DNA of 64,000 bases from the NCBI GenBank assembly GCA_963977495.1, contig CAXBOT010000004.1:110775-174774 (forward strand), given 5' to 3'. The notes beneath the pieces are model-generated. The model was given only the letters and a program-made list of their open reading frames with translations, did not search any database and had not been told where the DNA came from. This stretch comes from UBA1672 sp963977495. Lineage in GTDB: Bacteria; Pseudomonadota; Alphaproteobacteria; Micavibrionales; Micavibrionaceae. A program made the translations under genes and the position numbers. This document shows, piece after piece, positions 45,163-53,862 of this stretch. Numbering within the stretch: position 1 is the stretch's first letter; each line of letters starts with the position of its first letter.

Positions 45163-45200
45163 ACTGTGTCCATTCAGTGTTGGAAGCGAGATTGTTACAA

Positions 45201-45227
45201 TTTATAACGTATTTTTATAACGTATTT
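45201..45227. repeat. Two tandem copies of a 13-bp unit
   Basis: TTTATAACGTATT occurs at 45201-45213 and again at 45214-45226, followed by T. It lies about 40 bp upstream of the minus-strand DUF1223 start, in the divergent promoter region. It could be a pair of direct operator sites or a duplication. Confidence 0.6.
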
Positions 45228-45354
45228 CGCCATTCGTCCAGCTTGTGTGTAGTTGTGGCGATTGTCTTTTGGTTTTGATTGAAAGCCGCCGCGTTCTGTT
45301 TTAAACTCCACCACATTGATTGAGATAATGAACCAACCATAAGGCGCATACGCG

Positions 45355-46329
45355 ATGCATAGAGATAAAATTGCGACAATTTTCGGTGGCACAGGGTTTT
45401 TGGGCAGACAAATCGTCAGAGAGCTTGCTGCGCAAGGCGTTACGGTTAAGGTAGCAACGCGCGTGCCCGAACGTGCTTACTTCTTAAAGCCCTGCGGCTC
45501 TGTCGGTCAGGTTGTGGCTGTCCCGTGTGATTATTCAAACGCAGGCAATGTGCATGACGCGGTTAAGGGATCGGATTTTGTAATCAATTGTATTGGCATT
45601 TTGTATGAAAAGGGCAAGCGCTCGACCTTTCAAAGGGCGCATGTTGACGTGCCTGCCATGATAGCCAAGGCGTGCGCTGATGAAAATGTGGCGCGCTTTG
45701 TCCATGTGTCTGCACTTGGCTGTGATACGGGGGCATCACGTTATGCGAAAACGAAGTTGGATGGTGAAAAGGCGGTGCTTTCGAACTATGCAAAGGCAAC
45801 GATCCTACGCCCAAGCGTGATGTTTGGCGAAGACGATCATTTCTTCAATAAATTTGCCGAAATGTCGCGTTATGTGCCGTTTTTACCGCTGATTGGTGGC
45901 GGCAAGACTAAGTTTCAACCTGTTTTTGTTGGTGATGTGGCGGATGCGGCGCTTAGGGCGCTGTCCGATAATTCCCGCCAATATCAGGGTAAAGTTTATC
46001 AGCTCGGTGGCCCCGCTGTGCTTGATTTTAAGGATATATACGCGGTTTTGTTCAAACATACAGGCAGAGAAAGACGATTGGTTTCTGTGCCGTTCGCTTT
46101 GGCCAAATTTCAAGCGCGGTTTTTAAGTTTGCTTTCTTGGTTGATCTTGGCGCAGCCGCTTTTAACCCCCGATCAGGTGGAAAGCCTTAAAACGGATAAT
46201 GTTGTAGAGAAGGGCGCGCTTGGGTTTGGTACGTTCGGGATAGAACCAAAATCAATGGATTTGATTTTACCGCGCTATCTGGGGCAATACAAATCAGGCG
46301 GACGGTTTTCAAAATTGAAAGCCGCCTAA
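45355..46329 (+). CDS. NDUFA9-like NAD(P)-binding complex I assembly/accessory protein
   Basis: This 324-residue atypical short-chain dehydrogenase has the nucleotide-binding loop TIFGGTGFLGRQIVRELA and the RFVHVSALG and ILRPSVMFGEDDHF blocks typical of the NDUFA9 group. In alphaproteobacteria these proteins are accessory to respiratory complex I or to ubiquinone metabolism. No complex I genes are in the window, so the role is from family only. The C-terminal part with SWLILAQPLLTPDQVESLKTD is also family-like. Confidence 0.85.
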   Translation: MHRDKIATIFGGTGFLGRQIVRELAAQGVTVKVATRVPERAYFLKPCGSVGQVVAVPCDYSNAGNVHDAVKGSDFVINCIGILYEKGKRSTFQRAHVDVPAMIAKACADENVARFVHVSALGCDTGASRYAKTKLDGEKAVLSNYAKATILRPSVMFGEDDHFFNKFAEMSRYVPFLPLIGGGKTKFQPVFVGDVADAALRALSDNSRQYQGKVYQLGGPAVLDFKDIYAVLFKHTGRERRLVSVPFALAKFQARFLSLLSWLILAQPLLTPDQVESLKTDNVVEKGALGFGTFGIEPKSMDLILPRYLGQYKSGGRFSKLKAA

Positions 46330-46361
46330 CAGTAAAGAATGAGTTTGAAGGGATTTTAATT

Positions 46362-47318
46362 ATGACTATGTTGCGTTGTTTATACGTCATTGGCTTGGCT
46401 TTGTGCACATATACAATGGCTGGCCATGTTAATCCGGCCGCTGCCGCGACGCAGGAAATTGTTGCGGTTGTGAATGATGCTGTAATTTCTGACAGTGATC
46501 TGAATAAGCGCATGCGCTTGATTATGGTGTCGTCGGGCTTGCCCAATACATCGGAAATACGGCAGAAACTAACGCAGCAAGTATTAGGCGGCCTGATCAA
46601 CGAACAATTGATGCTGCAGGAAGCCAAGAAATTCAATATAGAAATCAATCAAGCGGATATTGATGCGGGCTTTGCACAAATCGCACAGCAAAACCAAGTA
46701 CAGCCTGAACAGTTCATGGCGATGCTTAAAAGAAGCGGCATTGATGTATCAACCATGATTCAGCAGGTCACCGCGCAAGTAGCGTGGGGGAAGGTTGTGC
46801 AATCGCGCCTGCGTCCGCGTATTAACATTTCAGAGCGTGATATTGACGATGCGCTGGAGCGTATTCAATCCAAAATCGGTACAACAGAATATTTGGCGGC
46901 GGAAATCTTCTTGCCTGTAGAAGACCCGAAACAAGACGGACAGACGAGAAAGCTTGCCAATAATCTGGTGTATGAGATCAAGTCCGGAAAGGCATCTTTC
47001 TTTAAATTGGCGCAACAATTTTCGCAAGCTGCGGGTTCTATGAATGGTGGCGATAAGGGCTGGGTCAATGAAGCGCAATTGTCCGAGGAATTACTTAAGC
47101 CTTTGGAATCGGCGCAGAAAAATCAAATTACGGCACCTGTAAAAACATTGGATGGGTATCATATTTTGTTCTTAAGGGATAAGCGCGCATTAAGCGAGGA
47201 GACCGTCCCATCACGCCAGCAAGTGGAATATAGTATCGGAAACGAGCGCCTTGATAAGCTCCAGCGTCGCCATCTGATGGATTTACGCTTGGCGTCTTTC
47301 GTCGATATTCGCGTTTAA
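46362..47318 (+). CDS. surA: SurA-like periplasmic peptidyl-prolyl isomerase/chaperone
   Basis: This 318-residue protein has a signal peptide (about residues 1-29, AAAA-T cleavage region). Its SurA-type N-terminal domain starts EIVAVVNDAVISDSDLNKRM, and one parvulin domain covers about residues 165-275 with GGDKGWVNEAQLSEELL. E. coli SurA is longer (428) with two parvulin domains, so this is the one-domain alphaproteobacterial form. AAGGGAT precedes the ATG. It directly precedes rsmA, which supports SurA identity from the common surA-(pdxA)-rsmA order. lptD and pdxA are absent here. Confidence 0.87.
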   Translation: MTMLRCLYVIGLALCTYTMAGHVNPAAAATQEIVAVVNDAVISDSDLNKRMRLIMVSSGLPNTSEIRQKLTQQVLGGLINEQLMLQEAKKFNIEINQADIDAGFAQIAQQNQVQPEQFMAMLKRSGIDVSTMIQQVTAQVAWGKVVQSRLRPRINISERDIDDALERIQSKIGTTEYLAAEIFLPVEDPKQDGQTRKLANNLVYEIKSGKASFFKLAQQFSQAAGSMNGGDKGWVNEAQLSEELLKPLESAQKNQITAPVKTLDGYHILFLRDKRALSEETVPSRQQVEYSIGNERLDKLQRRHLMDLRLASFVDIRV

Positions 47319-47323
47319 AATTC

Positions 47324-48187
47324 ATGACAGATCAAGCAATCTTAAAGCGAAGACAGGCGGTTGAAGATTTACCGCCTTTGCGTGATGTGATTGCGGCGCA
47401 TCAATTAAGTGCTCAAAAAAAACTAGGGCAAAATTTCCTGCTCGATATCAATATTACCGATAAGATTGTGCGTGAGGCTTGTCACCATGATGGCGGCGCT
47501 TGGCAAGATGCGCATGTGTTTGAAATCGGTTCAGGGCCGGGCGGTTTGACGCGCTCCTTGCTGAAATCAGAAGCGCGGCAGGTCACGGCGATAGAGTTTG
47601 ATACGCGCGCGGTTGCGGCCTTAGGGGATTTGAAAAATGCTGTGGGCGATGATTTGTACATCATCCAAGGTGACGCGCTGAAAACGAATTTAATCGACCT
47701 TGCGCCGGCGCCGCGCGTGATTGTTGCGAACCTGCCTTATAATATTGCCACGCCGTTATTGATAAGCTGGTTGCGGCAAATGCGATCAGACCCGCAGGCT
47801 TTTCAATCGATGAGTCTGATGTTCCAAAAAGAGGTTGCCGAACGCATTCTGGCGCGCCCTGATACAAAAACCTATGGGCGGTTAAGTGTAATTACGCAAT
47901 GGCTTTGCCACGTGAATATTTTGTATGACTTGCCACCATCGGCCTTTACGCCGCCGCCAAAGGTAAATTCAGCCGTTGTTCATTTTAAGCCGAAGCAAAT
48001 CGGTGAAAACAGCCCTGATTTTCATGATGTTGAGCGCCTAACCGCCGCCGCATTTAATCAAAAGCGCAAAATGATCCGCAGCAGTCTGAAAGACTATATG
48101 CCTGTGCTAGAGGCGTTGGGCATTGATACGCAGAAACGTGCGGAAAATTTGACGGTTGATGAATATTTGGCTATTGCTTCTTATTGA
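47324..48187 (+). CDS. rsmA: 16S rRNA (adenine1518-N6/1519-N6)-dimethyltransferase
   Basis: RsmA (KsgA) dimethylates two adjacent adenines near the 3' end of 16S rRNA during 30S maturation. The 287-residue protein has KKLGQNFLLD, the SAM motif FEIGSGPGGLTRSLL, IQGDAL and the catalytic NLPYNIATPLL, then FTPPPKVNSAVV. All are intact. It starts 5 bp after surA, so the two are cotranscribed. Confidence 0.96.
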   Translation: MTDQAILKRRQAVEDLPPLRDVIAAHQLSAQKKLGQNFLLDINITDKIVREACHHDGGAWQDAHVFEIGSGPGGLTRSLLKSEARQVTAIEFDTRAVAALGDLKNAVGDDLYIIQGDALKTNLIDLAPAPRVIVANLPYNIATPLLISWLRQMRSDPQAFQSMSLMFQKEVAERILARPDTKTYGRLSVITQWLCHVNILYDLPPSAFTPPPKVNSAVVHFKPKQIGENSPDFHDVERLTAAAFNQKRKMIRSSLKDYMPVLEALGIDTQKRAENLTVDEYLAIASY

Positions 48188-48237
48188 AATAATATGACCA
48201 GCTCTGTTGAGGGCTTGTAAAAGAATCGGATCAGGAT

Positions 48238-48780
48238 ATGAGTGAAAAACAGCGACTAATCGATATTTTTGACCAAAGCCGTGTTGCCGATGAGATTCGG
48301 CAGTTGAGCGAAAACCCGACGGTTATAGAAGGGGCGAATGCCTTTTACAGCCATCAGGCATTATTGACCAATGATGTTTCAACAGGGCAGGCGATGTGTG
48401 AATGGCATGTGGCCGGAAAAGCCGATGTTTTAATGATGTCCGAAAAACATGCGCGTGCGTTGTTGGCCTTATCTGATGTGCCGTTGGTCGAGAATCGTTT
48501 TCAGTACCCGACCAAGGATTTTGCCCGCGCCCGAACAGGCGAGATAGCTCTGGGCATGACCAAGGAAAATACCGATATGGTTGTGATGATGCAAAAAGAT
48601 TTGGTTCTGGGGTTGATTGATCCTGCGATGCGTCAGGAAAATCAAATGCGCGCACTTATGGAACGTATGCAGGATTTCATGACGGAGCGCGGTCTAAGCG
48701 CATCGGATATGGAGGGTGTCATGGATCAGTTGGAGCAAGATTATCCGAAAAACGATCATGACGGTTTAGATCATGATTAG
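48238..48780 (+). CDS. Hypothetical protein (180 residues)
   Basis: I do not recognise it. The protein is soluble and acidic, Met- and Asp-rich, with a region FQYPTKDFARARTGEIALGM that may form a small beta domain, and a helical C-terminus rich in Glu, Met and Gln. No signal peptide is seen. It lies 50 bp after rsmA on the same strand and converges with gmk with 10 bp between stops. Function cannot be given. Confidence 0.72.
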   Translation: MSEKQRLIDIFDQSRVADEIRQLSENPTVIEGANAFYSHQALLTNDVSTGQAMCEWHVAGKADVLMMSEKHARALLALSDVPLVENRFQYPTKDFARARTGEIALGMTKENTDMVVMMQKDLVLGLIDPAMRQENQMRALMERMQDFMTERGLSASDMEGVMDQLEQDYPKNDHDGLDHD

Positions 48781-48790
48781 GCGTGCGCGC

Positions 48791-49432
48791 CTATAACCCG
48801 CCCTTTAAGCCGCGCACAAAGTCCGACAGGCCAATCATACGGCGGCGCTTAATGCGCTCCGCATCCAGAATGGTTTGTGCTTTTGCGATGGCTTCCTCAA
48901 CGTCATAATTGATAATAACGTAATCATATTCGGTGTAGTGCGACATTTCATCGGCGGCCTTGGCCATGCGCCCGCGTATATCAACTTCGGATTCTAATGT
49001 GTCGCGTGATCGGTTGCGCAGACGTTTTTCAAGCTCGGCGCGTGCAGGGGGCAGGATAAAGACAGTAACCAAATCTTCGCGCGCCATTTCCGAGAGCTGC
49101 TGCGTGCCTTGCCAATCAATATCAAAGATAACGTCTTTACCATCAGCGAGCGCCTTTTCAATCGGTGCGCGAGGAGTACCATAGTAGTTATCAAAAACTT
49201 TGGCATGTTCGAGCATCTCGCCATCATCCACCATTTTGCCGAATTCTTCGGGTTCAACAAAGAAATAATCTTGTCCGTGAACTTCGCCGGCGCGGCGTTT
49301 ACGTGTCGTCGCTGATATGGAAATCACAAGGTTGTCGTTATTTTTGAGCAAAGAACGCGTAATGGTTGTTTTACCTGCGCCCGATGGAGAAGACATGACA
49401 TACATAAGTCCGCGTCGCTGAATTTCTTTCAA
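48791..49432 (-). CDS. gmk: Guanylate kinase
   Basis: It phosphorylates GMP to GDP. The 213-residue protein has the P-loop MSSPSGAGKTTITRSLL, the GMP-binding STTRKRR-like ATTRKRRAGEVHGQDYFF and the DIDWQGTQQ block. The start is a TTG at 49432 with GGAG at suitable spacing. The next ATG, nine codons in, would sit right at the first beta strand and has no ribosome site. In many alphaproteobacteria gmk follows a YicC gene, which is not present here. Confidence 0.95.
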   Translation of the reverse strand: MKEIQRRGLMYVMSSPSGAGKTTITRSLLKNNDNLVISISATTRKRRAGEVHGQDYFFVEPEEFGKMVDDGEMLEHAKVFDNYYGTPRAPIEKALADGKDVIFDIDWQGTQQLSEMAREDLVTVFILPPARAELEKRLRNRSRDTLESEVDIRGRMAKAADEMSHYTEYDYVIINYDVEEAIAKAQTILDAERIKRRRMIGLSDFVRGLKGGL

Positions 49433-49733
49433 AACTATTCTCCGGTTATTTGTGTTATTGTGACTTTATGGTTAAATTTAACAGGGATATACTAAATCGC
49501 AATTCTAAATTTCTGAAATTATGAAATTTAAATACATAAAAAATACATTTAAGGCTAAAATTGTGAGAATATGAGCATATATTATCGTTTTATGCGATGA
49601 ATAGACAGTGTATCATTGATTTTGTGCAGTAGCAGATTGACAAGGAAAATGTATTTAAGGCACAGTTGACAATAAAAAAGTATATTTTAACATAAAATTT
49701 TGAACTTTTATTACATTCACGAGAATTATAAGT
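49433..49733. other. 301-bp AT-rich divergent region with short repeats
   Basis: It separates gmk (minus) from the ArsR-type gene (plus) and holds no gene. Seen in it are an inverted repeat AAATTTC/GAAATTT (49507-49529), a 12-bp palindrome-like ATATGAGCATAT (49569-49580), ATTTAAGGC at 49547 and again at 49653, and two TTGACAA boxes at 49637 and 49666, each followed by TAT(..)TTAA. These could be promoter and regulator sites for the ArsR-type gene. Confidence 0.5.
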
Positions 49734-50039
49734 ATGGACATAAATGAAATTGAAGAAAATATAGGCATTGCAGCCAGTCTTTTAAAATCATTGTCGAATG
49801 AAAAACGGTTGTTGATTGTCTGTACTTTGTTCAAAGGTGAAAAAAGTGTCGGCGAGTTAGAGCAAATCGTTGGTTTGAGTCAATCAGCGCTGTCACAACA
49901 TTTGGCAAGATTACGTCGAGATAAAGTTGTGAACACAAGACGCGAAGCACAGACTATTTTTTATTCGTTGCACGATCAGGCGGCTAATAAAGTTCTGGCA
50001 TGCCTCTATAGTATATATTGCTGTGAAACGCCTAAATAG
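49734..50039 (+). CDS. ArsR-family repressor, BigR/SqrR-like thiol sensor
   Basis: This 101-residue winged-helix protein resembles BigR, YgaV and SqrR, which sense persulfides. The stretch VCTLFKGEKSVGELEQIVGL matches BigR's VCTL-EGE-SVGELEQ pattern. Cysteines at residue 30 (IVCTL) and at 96/97 (YSIYCC) sit where the redox pair of SqrR/BigR is found. Metal-site residues of the SmtB/ArsR types are not seen. In relatives the neighbours are sulfide oxidation genes, but none is here, so its targets are elsewhere or it controls itself through the repeat-rich upstream region. Confidence 0.83.
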   Translation: MDINEIEENIGIAASLLKSLSNEKRLLIVCTLFKGEKSVGELEQIVGLSQSALSQHLARLRRDKVVNTRREAQTIFYSLHDQAANKVLACLYSIYCCETPK

Positions 50040-50055
50040 ACGTTTCAAACCCTGA

Positions 50056-50997
50056 TTATCGGTTGTCTTTGAAAGATGCCATGACGGTGTCAACTGCCAG
50101 ATCATCCAGATTACTTTCCTGCAAAACATAAACATTATCGCCTTTAGGGGCATGTCTTTTGGGATCGCTATGTGCGGAAAACAGGACAATGCTGTTGCAC
50201 TGCGTTGGGCCGATCATGTGCATAGGGCCTGTGTCATTGCCGATTGCCGCGCTGGCTTGGCGGGCGAGTGCAGCGATTTGTAGTAATGATGTTTGCTCGG
50301 TCAGGTTAAGGCAATTGCTGCATTGTTGTGCAATATGGGCGGTGATTTCTTTTTCGGCGGTGGTGCCGAGCAATACAATTTGGTAACCCTTGTCATTCAA
50401 GAGCTGCGCCAGTTGCGCGTAAGATTCAACCGGCCATCTTTTTTGCGGATGTTGCGGTGCAGAGCCGGGGACGAGCAGGACAAAGGGCGGCTTCAGGGCG
50501 AAAGTTGATAAATCTTCATCAACCCAGTTTAGAGGATCAATCTCTATATCCTGAATACCTGCCATGGATAATGTTTGCCTATGTCCGTCAAAGGCCGTCC
50601 CCGCGATGCGTTCAGGGCTTTTATTTTGGTGTGATGCGCCCTTTGCTGCGCCGACCCATTCGGGGCAATGCCCTTTTGGGAATAACTTGAAATACAGATT
50701 GGTGCGATCATTATTTTGCAGATCATAAACACGTGAAAAATCCCCGCCCAGAAGCGTTTTGCGCAACGTCAGCCATTTTGAAAAATCAAATAATTTGGGG
50801 CGCTCGTCAATCCAAACCGCATCGAAATAACCGCATTTTTCACCAAATATCTTGAACATTTTGGTTGTCAGTAAGGTGATATGAGCATTGGGGTGATGTT
50901 TGCGAATAGCGGCCATTGGCCCCAAAGCCTGCATAAAATCGCCGAGGGCGCTCAGTTTGATGACAAGGATTTTTTCTGCGGCGTTATTCTGCGGCAT
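50056..50997 (-). CDS. Glycosyltransferase family 9 (heptosyltransferase-like)
   Basis: This protein of about 313 residues has the GT9 N-terminus ILVIKLSALGDFMQALGPM and the later nucleotide-sugar region with AIGNDTGPMHMIGPTQ. GT9 enzymes transfer ADP-heptose to the LPS inner core. The start at 50997 overlaps the end of the upstream glycosyltransferase gene by 14 bp; another ATG lies at 51015. The substrate sugar cannot be told from the sequence. Confidence 0.87.
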   Translation of the reverse strand: MPQNNAAEKILVIKLSALGDFMQALGPMAAIRKHHPNAHITLLTTKMFKIFGEKCGYFDAVWIDERPKLFDFSKWLTLRKTLLGGDFSRVYDLQNNDRTNLYFKLFPKGHCPEWVGAAKGASHQNKSPERIAGTAFDGHRQTLSMAGIQDIEIDPLNWVDEDLSTFALKPPFVLLVPGSAPQHPQKRWPVESYAQLAQLLNDKGYQIVLLGTTAEKEITAHIAQQCSNCLNLTEQTSLLQIAALARQASAAIGNDTGPMHMIGPTQCNSIVLFSAHSDPKRHAPKGDNVYVLQESNLDDLAVDTVMASFKDNR

Positions 50998-52183
50998 TGA
51001 GCTTTTGCGCGTCATGGTTCTGATTATGTGTGTGGCTTTGATGCTGCAGCAATTCTGCATAAATATCGAGGGTTTTTTCCGCCATGATCTCTTTTGTGAA
51101 ATGCTCTATCACATGCGCCATGGATCGCGTCGCAAGGATAGCGCGCTGCGTTGGGTCTAAGGCGAGCGCTTCTTCAATTGCGGCGGCGAGGGCATCGGGA
51201 TCTGAAGGAGGGACGAGCCAGCCTGTTTTATTGCGTAATATGGTTTCGCGCGCACCGCCATGGTCGCTGGCGATGATGGGTCTGCCCATGGCTTGCGCTT
51301 CGACAGGAACGCGTCCGAAGCCTTCGGGGTCGGTAGAGGCGGAAATCACAACGGTGGAGAGCATATAAGCCGCAGGCATATCAGTGCACTGGTCAACAAT
51401 ACGCATTTTCTCGCCAAGGTTTTTTTCACGGATCGCGGCATCCAGTTCCTCACGATATTCTGTGCGCCCTTGGTCAGAGCCGATCATCACGCAAAAAATG
51501 TCTGAGCGTTTTAACTTTGCGATGGCCTCGATCAGAATATGATGTCCTTTCCAGCGCGTGATGCGCCCGGGGAGCATAATAACATTGGCACCATCAGGAA
51601 TGCGCCATTGCGAGGCCAGATCAATCATACGTTCAGGTGTAACGGCGGCGGGGTGAAAGCGCTCTATCGGGATACCGCGGTGAATGGTGCGGATGCGACT
51701 TTTATCAATTGTATAGTTATTTTGAAGATATTGCGCAACATAATCAGAGATCGCAATCACGATCTCACCATTAGCGATAGAGCCGTTATACAGGCGCTTG
51801 GCCTCGCCACTGATGTTATAGGGGGCGTGGCAGGTTGTTATGAAATGGGCGTTTGTATTGTTGCAGGCGCGCCATGCACTCCATGCGGGGGCGCGGCTGC
51901 GGGCATGCACAACATCGACGCCTCTTTTCTTGATTATCTTTTTCAGGCGACCAATATTTTTCCACATGACAAGCGGGTTCTTGCTGTGTACGGGGAGATC
52001 GATATGCTCTGCGCCGATGCGCTCAATCTCAGTGACGCGATAGCCGCCATTTGAAACCACAATCGCCTTGCCGCCCGCTTTGGTGATGGCCGCGGCAATG
52101 TCGATGCATCCCTGTTCTGCACCACCTGCACCAAGTTCAGGGATGATTTGCATAATGACAGGTTGTTTATCGGTTTGGCTCAT
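50984..52183 (-). CDS. Glycosyltransferase family 4
   Basis: This 399-residue GT-B enzyme has the N-terminal PELGAGGAEQGCIDIA acceptor loop and the C-terminal retaining-transferase region LPGRITRWKGHHILIEA, then DPEGFGRVPVEAQAMG with the EX7E-type motif and GWLVPPSDPDALAAAI. It probably adds a sugar in LPS core or capsule synthesis together with the overlapping GT9 gene. No O-antigen genes are near. Confidence 0.9.
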   Translation of the reverse strand: MSQTDKQPVIMQIIPELGAGGAEQGCIDIAAAITKAGGKAIVVSNGGYRVTEIERIGAEHIDLPVHSKNPLVMWKNIGRLKKIIKKRGVDVVHARSRAPAWSAWRACNNTNAHFITTCHAPYNISGEAKRLYNGSIANGEIVIAISDYVAQYLQNNYTIDKSRIRTIHRGIPIERFHPAAVTPERMIDLASQWRIPDGANVIMLPGRITRWKGHHILIEAIAKLKRSDIFCVMIGSDQGRTEYREELDAAIREKNLGEKMRIVDQCTDMPAAYMLSTVVISASTDPEGFGRVPVEAQAMGRPIIASDHGGARETILRNKTGWLVPPSDPDALAAAIEEALALDPTQRAILATRSMAHVIEHFTKEIMAEKTLDIYAELLQHQSHTHNQNHDAQKLNAAE

Positions 52184-52231
52184 AGCTTTTAAAATAAAGT
52201 GGTTTTTAGGCTCTGGAAAGTTATTTTACAA

Positions 52232-52249
52232 TTGTTTATGTATAAACAA
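52232..52249. promoter_or_regulatory. 18-bp inverted repeat upstream of the alpha/beta hydrolase gene
   Basis: TTGTTTA (52232-52238) and TAAACAA (52243-52249) form perfect 7-bp arms around TGTA. The repeat lies 22 bp before the hydrolase ATG in the 88-bp divergent region shared with the glycosyltransferases. It may be an operator; there is no T-run typical of a terminator. Confidence 0.4.
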
Positions 52250-52271
52250 GTCGCAGGGAAAAGGAAACGAA

Positions 52272-53033
52272 ATGTCATTGTCATACTATGAATCATCAAG
52301 AGGAATAAAGCTCGCTTATATTCATAAATCACCAACGAAAGCTGGTGAAAACATCCCCGCGGTTATGTTTTTGGGCGGATTCAAGTCAGATATGGAGGGC
52401 ACAAAGGCGCGCTATCTTGAGGAACAATGCACAAATCGCGGGCAGGAATTTCTGCGGTTTGATTATTCCGGTCACGGGCAATCTGGTGGTGCGTTCGTTG
52501 ATGGTACGATTGGCGCATGGTTGCAAGACGCGGTGGAGGTCATGGATCACGTGCTTGACGGGCGCGATGTTATCTTGGTTGGTTCCTCCATGGGCGGGTG
52601 GATTGCGCTACGGATGTTATTGGCAGACGCCAAAGCGATTAAGGGCGTTATCGGCATTGCCGCCGCGCCGGACTTCACCAAAGATGTTGAACGCGCAATG
52701 GGGCAGGCGGAGCACGAGATGATGGCGCGTTTAGACCGCTTGGAAGTGCCCAATGATTATAGTGACGAGCCGTATATTTTCACCCGCGCTCTTCTGGAGG
52801 AGGGCGCGCAGCAATGTGTGTTGGGGCAGGAATATTCTATCCAAGTGCCGCTTATCCTTATTCAGGGCAAGCAGGATGCGGATGTGCAATGGGAAAAGGC
52901 TGTAGCGATTAAACAAGCGTTTAACGGGCCACAGACCAACATTATCTTTATTGAGGATGGCGATCACAGCCTGTCCAGAGAAAGCGATCTGGCGATTATC
53001 GGGCGTGAGGTTCAGGCACTGTCCGGCTTATAG
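52272..53033 (+). CDS. Alpha/beta hydrolase (ABHD10-like)
   Basis: This 254-residue protein has the fold's key parts: FDYSGHGQSGG, the nucleophile elbow VGSSMGGWIAL, an acid in LIQGKQDADV and the histidine in DGDHSLSRESDL. The overall pattern with FLGGFKSDMEGTKA near the start is that of ABHD10-type thioesterases/esterases common in alphaproteobacteria. The ATG at 52272 has AAAGGAAA before it; longer in-frame extensions run into the divergent promoter and are not used. The substrate is unknown. Confidence 0.88.
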   Translation: MSLSYYESSRGIKLAYIHKSPTKAGENIPAVMFLGGFKSDMEGTKARYLEEQCTNRGQEFLRFDYSGHGQSGGAFVDGTIGAWLQDAVEVMDHVLDGRDVILVGSSMGGWIALRMLLADAKAIKGVIGIAAAPDFTKDVERAMGQAEHEMMARLDRLEVPNDYSDEPYIFTRALLEEGAQQCVLGQEYSIQVPLILIQGKQDADVQWEKAVAIKQAFNGPQTNIIFIEDGDHSLSRESDLAIIGREVQALSGL

Positions 53034-53045
53034 CGATAGGCGCGT

Positions 53046-53624
53046 CTATTTCCGCCCGTAAGCATAGCCGCCGCCTTTACGCTTTTTGCGTTTTATGGAT
53101 TTGATTTCATCCATGCTGCTTCTCGGTTTGAAAACCCAGCTGAAAAACGCATTAAGAATAAAAGCCAATGCCGCCAGTGCGGAGAAAATAAACAGTGCTT
53201 TTTGCTCCAGCAACACACCGATATATTTCATCAATGTGTCTGTTTCGGTGTCGAGCTTATCTTCTTTTTGAAGCGGGGTGGTTTTTGTTTCACCATCTTT
53301 GGAATCGCTTTGTGTGAATTCCTCCATAAAACCGGGCTTGTTTTCCTCGACGGTTTCTTCGAGCGTTTGAGCGACGCTTTTATCGTCCGGCGTGCCAAGC
53401 AAAATCTCCGGCGTTAGGTCTTCAACCGTTTCACCAACGGTTTCACTGACTTCGCGTACGGTGTTCTTCCACTGGTCATGGCTTTCCTTGTGGTATTTAT
53501 CCCATAAAGCCCCCAAAGCGGAGAGGTGAAAACCCTTGTCAGGATTCTGCTGGAAAATATAAAGATCATGTCCCAAACTGGCGAATATCGGGAGGAGAAG
53601 AAGGAAGAAAATAAATTTACGCAT
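53046..53624 (-). CDS. Two-helix membrane protein of unknown function
   Basis: This 192-residue protein has an N-terminal hydrophobic helix (residues 3-18) and a second at about 142-162, with a 120-residue acidic, Thr/Glu/Lys-rich loop between them that should face the periplasm if the first helix is not cleaved. The C-terminus after the second helix is strongly basic (KSIKRKKRKGGG), which fits a cytoplasmic tail. No family is recognised. It converges with the hydrolase gene and is followed upstream by tRNA-Ser. Confidence 0.7.
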   Translation of the reverse strand: MRKFIFFLLLLPIFASLGHDLYIFQQNPDKGFHLSALGALWDKYHKESHDQWKNTVREVSETVGETVEDLTPEILLGTPDDKSVAQTLEETVEENKPGFMEEFTQSDSKDGETKTTPLQKEDKLDTETDTLMKYIGVLLEQKALFIFSALAALAFILNAFFSWVFKPRSSMDEIKSIKRKKRKGGGYAYGRK

Positions 53625-53771
53625 GGGGAAGGCCTTATCAACGGGGTCATACTGCGGTGCATTCTATCAACGAAGTTGCAATTCGCAAAGCATAGACTTG
53701 AAATTTTAAACAAGAGTGTCTAATGTGCGCCAATTCGTAAGAGTTTACCTGTTGGTAAATTTATATGATCT

Positions 53772-53862
53772 GGAGACGTGGCCGAGTGGCTTAAGGCGCA
53801 CGCTTGGAAAGCGTGTTAGGGTTAATAGCCCTACGCGGGTTCGAATCCCGCCGTCTCCGCCA
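53772..53862 (+). tRNA. tRNA-Ser (anticodon GGA)
   Basis: The acceptor arms GGAGACG (53772-53778) and CGTCTCC (53852-53858) pair perfectly, followed by discriminator G and encoded CCA (53860-53862). The anticodon stem CACGC/GCGTG holds loop TTGGAAA with anticodon GGA at 53806-53808. A long variable arm and GGTTCGAATCC in the T arm complete a class II serine tRNA. It reads UCC and UCU. Confidence 0.97.

Noticed and set aside
52068..52271. 68-codon N-terminal extension of the alpha/beta hydrolase
   Set aside because: It reads through the divergent promoter and the start of the glycosyltransferase gene; the ATG at 52272 has a strong ribosome site and the family's normal start.
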